Origin: Kiritimatiellaceae bacterium
Lineage (GTDB): Bacteria > Verrucomicrobiota > Kiritimatiellia > Kiritimatiellales > Pontiellaceae
Reading direction: 5' to 3'
DNA length: 17,957 nt
Assembly: GCA_002691095.1 (NCBI GenBank)
Contig: NZGU01000027.1
Coordinates: forward strand, 22,277 to 40,233
The notes below the pieces were generated by a model. It did no database searches and was not told the DNA's origin. It saw only the letters and a program-made list of their open reading frames with translations. Positions 6,369-13,183 of this stretch are shown here, piece after piece. Every line of letters starts with the position of its first letter. Positions within the stretch are counted from its first letter, which is position 1. The position numbers and the translations under genes are program-made.

Positions 6369-7835
6369 TTACCCCCTTGGAACACCCATCTTGTGCTCCT
6401 GACTCTTGCGCGGGTTAGCCACCGTGTCGTTTGATTCTGTTCGATAGCTCGGATAACCGGGAATCGGTCGGTATTGTGGATCGCTGTCCACCGCCGGCAG
6501 ATCGTCCACCACCGCTTCCAATCGCTTCTGCACACGCAGCACGTCGGGCTGGTTGAGTATGTTATGCTCCTCCTTAGGATCCTTCTCCAAATCCACCAGC
6601 TTCTCCGGTTTGCTGTCAGAGCCGACAAACAGCTTGTAGCGGGATTCACGGATCACGCGATCGCGGAAATAATACACATTCTCGATTCCTGCATCGGTTG
6701 CCACACCGGGATGACTACCCATAGCCAACATCCACTCTCTCGACGAGCGGTCGGACTGACCGAGAAATACGTTCTTCAAAGAAACCCCATCATACATGTA
6801 ACCGGGTTCCATCTTCGCATCGGCAAAATCAGCAAACGTGGGAAGCATGTCGGAGAAATCAATCAAGGCGTCACTGATCTGCCCCGCAGGAACAAGACCT
6901 GGACAGTTGACGATGAACGGCGCGTTGATTCCGTTTTCGGTAGTCTTCATTTTACCCCCTCTTATCATACGGTCATTACAGAAGTTTGTGATTTGGCCGG
7001 TCGTACCGTTATCAGTGGTAAAGACAATCAGCGTTTGTTCTCGTATGCCCAGCTCATCGAGATGATCCACAGTTTTGCCGAGGAGGTAATCAACATACCG
7101 CACCATCGCCTTATGCTGACTCAGATTGCCTTCGGCATCCGGCTCCAGTGGCGTGGTGGTGAAGGGTGTGTGCGGCAACGTCATAGGATAATAGATAAAA
7201 AACGGATGACCTTTGTTTTCCGTCATGAAATCCAGCAGAAAGCGGTTGTAGATATCGGGACCGAATTCGCCCGTATATGTTTTGCTGCCCGCTTTCGTAT
7301 GAATGTAGGGATCCCAGTAGCGCTCATCGCTGATACGGCTATGCTCCGGGTTCTCGTGATCCGTCTCACCGCCGGTCCACATACAAAATTCATCGAATCC
7401 GTGCTTCACCATAGCATCCGGGTGTTCGCGGAAATCATTAAGCTGCCACTTTCCCGCCACTGCCGTGCGGTAGCCAGCAGCCTGCATGATCCGCGCAACA
7501 CTTGGATACGCGGCCCAGTCATAATAGCCAACTCCCCAGCGCGGCACATCCCAATGGTTAACCCAGCCATTACGAAACGGATATTGCCCCGTCATAAAAC
7601 AGACGCGCGACGGCGTACACTGCGGCATCGAATACGCATTATTGAACTTCATGCCGCCCGCCGCCAAGGCATCGATATTCGGTGTTTCGATATTTTCACC
7701 GCCATAGCAACGGATCCACTCCTTACCGAGATCATCCAGTAGGATAAAAATAATATTGGGCTTCTCAGCGGCAAAAACTGATCCGGCCAGAACGGCTGCA
7801 ACAAGAACGGATTGTACAATGGGTTTCAAATACAT
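6369..7835 (-). CDS. Secreted Cys-type sulfatase (S1 family)
   Basis: The 488-residue protein starts at the ATG preceded by GAGGAG; a longer frame to 7907 lacks a ribosome binding site. A signal peptide (hydrophobic 6-22, likely cleavage after VFAA) leads into PNIIFILLDDLG with D34 and D35 as calcium ligands. CTPSR at 73-77 is the C-x-P-x-R formylglycine site, so activity needs a maturase (anSME or FGE) not present here. AVAGKWQLND and FTTDNGT supply the remaining conserved active-site and metal residues, and the C-terminal SRYKLFVG/LVDLEKDPKEEHN block is complete. The role is hydrolysis of a sulfate ester on a polysaccharide or oligosaccharide outside the cytoplasm; subfamily and substrate cannot be given. 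The gene follows araB by 84 bases and is probably in the same transcript. It is the only complete sulfatase in the window. Confidence 0.92.
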   Translation of the reverse strand: MYLKPIVQSVLVAAVLAGSVFAAEKPNIIFILLDDLGKEWIRCYGGENIETPNIDALAAGGMKFNNAYSMPQCTPSRVCFMTGQYPFRNGWVNHWDVPRWGVGYYDWAAYPSVARIMQAAGYRTAVAGKWQLNDFREHPDAMVKHGFDEFCMWTGGETDHENPEHSRISDERYWDPYIHTKAGSKTYTGEFGPDIYNRFLLDFMTENKGHPFFIYYPMTLPHTPFTTTPLEPDAEGNLSQHKAMVRYVDYLLGKTVDHLDELGIREQTLIVFTTDNGTTGQITNFCNDRMIRGGKMKTTENGINAPFIVNCPGLVPAGQISDALIDFSDMLPTFADFADAKMEPGYMYDGVSLKNVFLGQSDRSSREWMLAMGSHPGVATDAGIENVYYFRDRVIRESRYKLFVGSDSKPEKLVDLEKDPKEEHNILNQPDVLRVQKRLEAVVDDLPAVDSDPQYRPIPGYPSYRTESNDTVANPRKSQEHKMGVPRG

Positions 7836-7919
7836 AGCATTCTCCTCAAAATTTAATGGCATAGGACGCGCCCTTTTCGGTCGCAAACCGGATGTTATCA
7901 CTTCCACTCTTCTGCACCT

Positions 7920-9563
7920 TCAACCATTGCGTACCTCTTCCCGGATGTTGATCAGCTCTTTCATCAGTCCAAACTGGTTTTCAGCATATTCGCGTGTTCC
8001 AAAAAGATCGTGCAGTTTTTTATACAGCCCAAAAAGACGATCATAGACTACCTGATGTTCCGGGATCGGTTCATAGACCCTATCCATCACACCGGTCATC
8101 GCCTCCGAAGCCTCACCAAAGTTGGGATAGACACCCCCGACGACCGATCCCGCCATCGCCGCACCCAGCGCACAGCTCTGTTCATTTGCAGAGATTTCCA
8201 TTGAACAACCCAAAACATCCGCGTAAGTCTGCATCGTCAGCGGGCTTTTGAGGGCAATTCCCCCACAATTAACCACCCGCTCAATCGGCACACCATACTC
8301 TCTGTAACGCTCGATAATCACCCGAGCACCAAAAGCCGTTGCCTCGACCAGCGCACGAAATATTTCCGCAGGACTCGTGTGCAGCGACAGCCCCAGAATC
8401 AACCCCGTTAGCTTAGGGTCGGTCAGCGTCGAACGGTTTCCATTCTCCCAGTCTAGTGCTAACAGACCCGATTCCCCCGGTTTCAACGCGAGTGCTTCCT
8501 CTCCCAGTTGGTCATGCAGTGCACCGTTGCCCGGCTCCACTTTATGCACAAACCAGTTAAAAATATCCCCCACTGCCGACTGACCCGCTTCAAGCCCGTA
8601 ACAGCCGGGCAGCACCGACTCATGTGCAACACCGCAAATACCGGGAATATCCGGCAACTGAGCATCGAGCGAAGCGACCGCAATATCACAAGTGGATGTG
8701 CCGATAATTTTGACCATCGTCCCCGGCTTGACCCCCGAACCCACCGCACCGGCATGCGCATCAATCGTGCCGACCGCAACCGGAATCCCTTCCGGCAATC
8801 CCAATTTTTCCGCCCACGCCGCGGTCAGGGCACCCGCAGCTTTGCCAATGTGATGTGCTTCATCCGGCAGTGTCTCCCGAATGCGAACAAGGCACGGATC
8901 GACGGCACCGAGGAACGCGGCATCGGCAAACCCATTCCACTCCGGGCTATAGAGTCCTTTATGTCCGGCGGCGCAAAGACAGCGCACCTGATTACCCGTC
9001 AGCACAAACGGAATCCAGTCCGGCAGTTCTATCCAAGTGTACGCCGCATCATAAACCTCCGGGGCCGTACGCGCACACCGCAGCAGCTTCGACCAATACC
9101 ACTCCGTGGAGTAGGTGCCACCGCATTTAGCGAGGTAGGCGGGACGCATCGCCCGCGCCTTTTCGGTAATCTCGTTCGCCTCACCGTCGGAGGTATGATC
9201 TTTCCACAACCACGCCATGGCAGCCGGATGATCGTTGAACGTCTCCATCAGTGCCAACGCATCGCCATTTTCATCCACTGGTATCGGCGTGCTAGCCGTC
9301 GCATCCACCCCCATTCCAACCACCTGTCCCACATCGATGTCTGCTGCCGCCAAGGCCCCCTTCACGGTTAACTCCAGCCCCTCCAAATAGTCCGCCGGAT
9401 GCTGCCGTGCCACATTCGGATCTTTCGGGTCGCCCATCACGCCCATCTCTCCGTGCGCATATCCATATACATGTGAGCCCAGAATCGTTCCATCCGCACA
9501 GTCAACAACAATGGCTCGTGCCGAGTTGGTTCCGTAGTCCAATCCAATTGCGTATTCCGCCAT
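7920..9563 (-). CDS. araB: Ribulokinase
   Basis: An FGGY-family kinase of 547 residues, expected to phosphorylate L-ribulose to L-ribulose 5-phosphate in the cytoplasm. GLDYGTNSARAIVVD is the N-terminal phosphate loop, DATASTPIPVDENG and MAWLWKDHTSDGEANEIT are typical of ribulokinases rather than xylulokinases, and WYWSKLLRCARTAPEVYD, GTIDAHAGAVGSGVKPGTM and VVNCGGIALKSPLTMQTYAD are the sugar- and ATP-site blocks. Length agrees with AraB (about 550). The start at 9563 is chosen because AAGGAG lies 7 bases upstream; a GTG two codons earlier would overlap the spacing. No araA or araD is in the window, so arabinose use needs genes elsewhere, or the kinase serves another ketose such as L-fuculose. 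A secreted-protein fragment lies 21 bases upstream. Confidence 0.92.
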   Translation of the reverse strand: MAEYAIGLDYGTNSARAIVVDCADGTILGSHVYGYAHGEMGVMGDPKDPNVARQHPADYLEGLELTVKGALAAADIDVGQVVGMGVDATASTPIPVDENGDALALMETFNDHPAAMAWLWKDHTSDGEANEITEKARAMRPAYLAKCGGTYSTEWYWSKLLRCARTAPEVYDAAYTWIELPDWIPFVLTGNQVRCLCAAGHKGLYSPEWNGFADAAFLGAVDPCLVRIRETLPDEAHHIGKAAGALTAAWAEKLGLPEGIPVAVGTIDAHAGAVGSGVKPGTMVKIIGTSTCDIAVASLDAQLPDIPGICGVAHESVLPGCYGLEAGQSAVGDIFNWFVHKVEPGNGALHDQLGEEALALKPGESGLLALDWENGNRSTLTDPKLTGLILGLSLHTSPAEIFRALVEATAFGARVIIERYREYGVPIERVVNCGGIALKSPLTMQTYADVLGCSMEISANEQSCALGAAMAGSVVGGVYPNFGEASEAMTGVMDRVYEPIPEHQVVYDRLFGLYKKLHDLFGTREYAENQFGLMKELINIREEVRNG

Positions 9564-9584
9564 AATCACTCTCCTTATTCGTAG

Positions 9585-9782
9585 TCAAACGATACCGCAC
9601 AGTGACAAGAAAAGATAGGTTTCTCCCGCCTTCGATACAGGCTGCCATTCACCCAGCGGTGAAGCCGTATGCTCCGCTTCCATCACCACCACCGGGCCTC
9701 TACCCTGCCAGCCCTTTTCTGCTTGAACCATCACCGGTATAACCGCGCTCATGATTCCCAACAGTAATCCATACCGATTCAT
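9585..9782 (-). pseudogene. Leader fragment of a secreted carbohydrate-active protein
   Basis: An AGGAGA ribosome binding site stands 8 bases before ATG 9782. Sixty-five codons follow: a signal peptide (MNRYGLLLGIMSAVIPVM, likely cleavage after VQA), then GRGPVVVMEAEHTASPLGEW, which resembles the beginning of a beta-sandwich carbohydrate-binding-type segment in large secreted glycoside hydrolases. After SKAGETY the sequence no longer looks like such a domain and a TGA ends the frame 21 bases before araB. The start signals are intact but the mature protein is missing, so this appears to be the 5' end of a deleted gene whose translation signals now stand just before araB. A genuine tiny secreted protein is less likely. 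Confidence 0.55.
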
Positions 9783-9784
9783 AT

Positions 9785-10014
9785 TTATTATTCTCCTAAA
9801 GTAATGCTGCATTGTTAATCCGAGTGCGCCTTTGCAAGGTTGCTCCAAGGAACCTGATCAAGCCCATGCGGGTACGCGCGCCTCGAAAAAACATACCGCC
9901 CACTGTTCCTGATGGTCGCCGACGAAACCGACGGAGCATGGCCTCACCGTTGAAGTATGACGTGGAGGTCATCCTCACCCAGCAATCCCATGATGTATCA
10001 ACATATTCCATCAC
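9785..10014 (-). other. Degenerate stretch between fucosidase and leader fragment, possible gene remnant
   Basis: This interval has protein-like strings in different minus-strand frames: MEYVDTSWDCWVRMTSTSYF in one (9796-10014), GDHQEQWAVCFFEARVPAWA in a second, and VFSRRAYPHGLDQVPWSNL ending in KAHSD and a stop in the third. No frame is open with a ribosome binding site. This pattern would fit the C-terminal end of a gene decayed by frameshifts, but I do not recognise a family, and chance open frames in GC-rich DNA are an alternative. Confidence 0.3.
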
Positions 10015-10021
10015 TAGAAAC

Positions 10022-11488
10022 CTATCGGCTCACCTTGAGAACATACCCCAGATTCGCGTTGTTTCCTCTGGGCAATTTGACGCGCAACCCTTTTTTATCC
10101 TGCTGGAAAGCAACCGTACCATATCCCAATAGTTCAACGTTCTTCACACGACCCACTCCGGTGTGAAAAGATGAAACGGTCACGCTACCGCTCGTCGGAA
10201 CCAATGAAATGGCATACAGGGTCGATGCCTTCTGAGTAAACCAGAAATCTTGTGCGGTAAATTCAAACTTGAAGCCCTCTTTTTCGCGCGCATGAGTTCC
10301 GCCCATATTAACGGTGGTGGGCCCCTCTTTTGTAAGATCCCACTTTTCAGTGCCATAAACCGCTTCACCATTTACATCCAGCCAAGCCCCCACCGCTTCG
10401 AGGTTGTGGACGCTTTCCATAGGCACACCACCGAGGCCGGTCGGCCCGATGTTCAGCATATAGTTCCCGCCTTTGGATACGATTTCAATCAACCAAAAGA
10501 GAATCTCCTGCGGCGATTTCCAATCCTGATCATACCCATTGAATCCCCATGAATTATTGAAGGTCCCGACGGTCTCCCACGGCTTGATTATCTCATCGAG
10601 GTTTTCGGGAATCTTATTATCGCCCGGAATACTATAATCCCCGAAGCCGTTTCCGATCCGATGCGTAATAATGATCTGCGGTTGGATGTCGTACACAATC
10701 TTGTAAAACTGATAGCTCTGCTCGGCATCCATCCGCCACGGCATATCGTACCACAAGCATTTCATGTCCGGATAGTTCTCCATCAGTTCCTTCACCTGCG
10801 GATAGGCTTTCTCATCCAGATATTCCTGAAAGGTGTTGGGACTCGGATCCCAGATATTGGCACCGAAATGCAGATTTGGGTGTGGAATGCTCCACCCCTT
10901 CTCCTTATATTCCGCCGCCCGGCCATCGGAACCATCGGCCCAGTCAATATTATGAGAATAATAGATGCCAAAATCCAACCCCGCTTTCCGGCAGGCCTCA
11001 TGTAACTCCCGGATGATATCCCGCTTAAACGGTGTCGCATCCATAACATCAAACGCACTTACCTTTGAATCATACAGCGCAAAGCCATCATGGTGCTTAG
11101 CTGTAATGACCAGATATTTCATGCCCGCAGCTTTCGCCAGCTTAACGATGGCGTCTGCATCGAAATGAATCGGGTTAAACGACGTTGCCAGCTCCGCATA
11201 TTCCGCCCGCGGAATTTCGAAGGCATGCTGAATCCACTCGGCAATATGCGGCCGTCGCTCTTCATGAATTTTTACGCCGTCCCAAATGCCACCCGGAATC
11301 GAATAAAGACCCCAGTGAATAAACATACCAAACTTGGCATCCTGAAACCATTCTATGGTCTCCGCCTTAGAGGCATTCATCGCTATCCACTCCTCCGTAT
11401 GCACCTCGGGAATCTTGTCCGCCGGTGCGGCAACAGCCGCCTGCTGTAAGCCAACCAAAAGTATCGCCATCATATTTCTCAGTTGCAT
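10022..11488 (-). CDS. Secreted alpha-L-fucosidase, GH29
   Basis: The 488-residue enzyme removes terminal L-fucose from glycans by a retaining mechanism. A signal peptide (hydrophobic 6-20) suggests a periplasmic or outer location. The GH29 barrel is complete: WFQDAKFGMFIHWGLYSIPG (47-66), ITAKHHDGFALYDS (128-141), DFGIYYSHNIDW (172-183) and CLWYDMPW (244-251), in which D248 is the expected nucleophile. GNYMLNIGPTGLGG is the C-terminal barrel signature, and a small beta-sandwich domain fills about 390-488. AAAGGAT precedes the ATG. A promoter-like sequence lies in the 108 bases upstream, so it may begin a transcript that continues to araB. Together with the GH141-like protein and sulfatases it points to a sulfated fucose-containing substrate, which is an inference. 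Confidence 0.95.
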   Translation of the reverse strand: MQLRNMMAILLVGLQQAAVAAPADKIPEVHTEEWIAMNASKAETIEWFQDAKFGMFIHWGLYSIPGGIWDGVKIHEERRPHIAEWIQHAFEIPRAEYAELATSFNPIHFDADAIVKLAKAAGMKYLVITAKHHDGFALYDSKVSAFDVMDATPFKRDIIRELHEACRKAGLDFGIYYSHNIDWADGSDGRAAEYKEKGWSIPHPNLHFGANIWDPSPNTFQEYLDEKAYPQVKELMENYPDMKCLWYDMPWRMDAEQSYQFYKIVYDIQPQIIITHRIGNGFGDYSIPGDNKIPENLDEIIKPWETVGTFNNSWGFNGYDQDWKSPQEILFWLIEIVSKGGNYMLNIGPTGLGGVPMESVHNLEAVGAWLDVNGEAVYGTEKWDLTKEGPTTVNMGGTHAREKEGFKFEFTAQDFWFTQKASTLYAISLVPTSGSVTVSSFHTGVGRVKNVELLGYGTVAFQQDKKGLRVKLPRGNNANLGYVLKVSR

Positions 11489-11522
11489 TGTTTCATCCTT
11501 TCTCTCTTCCGAGGCTTACTTC

Positions 11523-11553
11523 AGTATACACCGAGCAATTCCGGTTTTATCAA
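11523..11553 (-). promoter_or_regulatory. Candidate sigma-70-like promoter for the fucosidase gene
   Basis: On the minus strand TTGATA (11553-11548) and TATACT (11528-11523) are separated by 19 bases and lie 35 bases before the fucosidase ATG. Both hexamers are close to consensus but the spacing is long. There is no other obvious promoter in the 108-base gap. Confidence 0.35.
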
Positions 11554-11596
11554 CCCTCAAATATCATTCCCTGTTTCCCAGAGATAAAGCCGATTT

Positions 11597-12004
11597 CTAG
11601 CTCTCGTTGCGCTTGCGCTGTTGCTCAGCGGCTCGTTCTAGGAAAGCCGACCACTCCCGCTTGTAGCGCTCCATCAAATGTGCGTCTTCGACCGCATCAT
11701 GCTCCGGTATCGAATCTCTAACCGCCTGCAGACGCTTCCGCGCAGCGGCAGCTCCCTCCATCTCTGGGGTCGCTTTTTGATACTCCGAAGGATGGCGGCT
11801 CTCTCCGCAGAAATAGAGATCGTCATACCCATCTAGATACCACGCCTCATCCCGAACCAGTTTATCATAACCGAAGTGAACCAGAATATGATCACGCGTC
11901 TTCTCCTTCGCACCACTCAGAACCGGCCAGAAGCTTTTGCCATCGATTTTGTACGAGTCGGGTATGTCGATGCCCACGGCATCGTTCAAGGTAGAGTAAA
12001 ACAC
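11597..12004 (-). pseudogene. Sulfatase, C-terminal fragment
   Basis: The frame encodes 135 residues. STLNDAVGIDIPDSYKIDG and KSFWPVLSGAKEKTRDHILV are the block that follows the catalytic domain in S1 sulfatases (usually DxxPTxLDxxGIxxPxxxxG), and LVRDEAWYLDGYDDLYF is the closing beta-sheet domain. The N-terminal domain with the formylglycine site is absent; the sequence stops being sulfatase-like at VFYS, next to a GTG at 12004 with no ribosome binding site. This is the tail of a deleted gene. It is not the missing half of the fragment at 5602-6204: a central segment of more than 100 residues would still be absent and the two appear to belong to different sulfatase types. Confidence 0.75.
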
Positions 12005-12217
12005 CCTTATATTGACATGTCAAACCTATCACAACGCGCTATCAATGATTGAATTAACGCAAGAGCAACTCCCGATCCAACGAGAGAGAGGTGGGCGAAC
12101 TGGATTCATACTGGAAACCCCTTTGTCCTCAACAAAAGCTCGGCCAAAGCAAGCCGCCCCTCGACCGAAGAAGGCGCAGAAAGAAGACGATTCAACTCAC
12201 ACAGCCAACAACACCCT
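12005..12217. other. Intergenic interval downstream of the recombinase gene
   Basis: The 213 bases between the recombinase stop and the sulfatase remnant hold no recognisable gene. A perfect 12-base palindrome TTGACATGTCAA lies at 12012-12023. A short minus-strand frame contains RLALAELLLRTKGFPV, which could be a trace of a lost gene but is too short to judge. No hairpin followed by a T-run was found, so the end of the housekeeping transcript is not marked by a clear intrinsic terminator. Confidence 0.4.
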
Positions 12218-13183
12218 TCAACCATTCTGCCCCAACGGATGGGCCCGTTCATACACCTCTTTTAACCGTTCAATCGAAATATGCGTGTAAATCTGTGTTG
12301 TCGATAGCGAGGCATGTCCCAACAACTCCTGAACCGCCCTCAGTTCCGCCCCCTCATTCAACATATGCGTCGCAAAACTATGCCGTAAGCTATGCGGAGT
12401 CAGTTCCGGATTCAACCCACACGCCACCACATACTTCTTCATCATCCGTTCCACCGACCGAACCGAAAGCGCACCCCCTTGCCGATTCAAAAAAAGCGGC
12501 AACCGCTCCAACACCTTCCACCCCTGTTCAACAGCCACACTTCCTCGTGCCTCCATCGCCACCCGCAACGCCTCCAAAGCATAACTCCCCAACGGACAGA
12601 GTCGCTCCTTCTTCCCCTTGCCCCGCACCCGCGCCGAACCACCCAACAGATCCAGCTGCGACTCCCGCAACTCCACCAGCTCATGCACCCGCATACCCGT
12701 GCTATACAACAACTCTAAAATAGCCCGATCACGCACCCCCGCATACTGCTTCCACGCCCGCCGAATCACCGAATCATTCTTCAGCACCCCCACCATCTTC
12801 TCCGGCGCTTCCAACAGCTGAACAGCCTCCTCCGCACTCAACACCTTCGGCAAGGCACGCCCCCGACGCGGCGCACTGAGTCCCTTAAACGGATTCTTCT
12901 CCACTCGCTTCTCCCGCACCATAAAATGAAAAAATGAGCGCAACGCCGATAACTTCCGCGCCGTGGTTGCCGGAGCCATATCCATTTTTTGAAACGCAAT
13001 CAGAAACCTGCGCGCATCCAACCGCTCCACCATTTTCCATGCAAACGGTGCCGTTGCCCCCTCCCCCCACTGCTCCTCACAAAACTGCCGGATATCGATC
13101 CGATAATTATCAACGGTATGCGCCGAAGCATCTTTCTCCCCCTCCAAATAGCGCACAAATGCCGTAATATCCGGATCTTCCAT
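12218..13183 (-). CDS. Tyrosine recombinase, XerC/XerD type
   Basis: A 321-residue site-specific recombinase, expected to resolve chromosome dimers at dif with a partner. The N-terminal SAM-like DNA-binding domain (about 5-95, AHTVDNYRIDIRQF, TTARKLSALRSFFHF) is followed by the catalytic domain with R165 (STGMRVHEL), a lysine near 189-192 (GKGKKER), H264 and R267 (TPHSLRHSFATH), H290 and the nucleophile Y299 (LGHASLSTTQIYTH). All catalytic residues are present. About 15 extra residues (around 130-148) precede the first catalytic block compared with standard XerC. The ATG directly follows the topA stop with no spacer, indicating translational coupling; dprA-topA-xer order is found in other bacteria. 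Whether it is XerC or XerD cannot be told from sequence alone. Confidence 0.92.
   Translation of the reverse strand: MEDPDITAFVRYLEGEKDASAHTVDNYRIDIRQFCEEQWGEGATAPFAWKMVERLDARRFLIAFQKMDMAPATTARKLSALRSFFHFMVREKRVEKNPFKGLSAPRRGRALPKVLSAEEAVQLLEAPEKMVGVLKNDSVIRRAWKQYAGVRDRAILELLYSTGMRVHELVELRESQLDLLGGSARVRGKGKKERLCPLGSYALEALRVAMEARGSVAVEQGWKVLERLPLFLNRQGGALSVRSVERMMKKYVVACGLNPELTPHSLRHSFATHMLNEGAELRAVQELLGHASLSTTQIYTHISIERLKEVYERAHPLGQNG

Noticed and set aside
6474..7742. Plus-strand open frame of 422 codons opposite the sulfatase
   Set aside because: It has no recognisable domain, and the minus strand encodes a complete sulfatase with signal peptide and all catalytic residues.
5602..12004. The two sulfatase fragments as halves of one gene split by an insertion
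   Set aside because: Together they lack a central segment of over 100 residues, and the sequence types appear to differ.
12012..12023. Palindrome TTGACATGTCAA as a regulator site or dif site
   Set aside because: It is short, lies downstream of xer and upstream of a dead fragment, and does not resemble the 28-bp dif consensus.
12218..13183. Tyrosine recombinase as integrase of a mobile island
   Set aside because: It is coupled to topA and dprA in a housekeeping operon and has XerC/D size and motifs; no att-like repeats were found around it.
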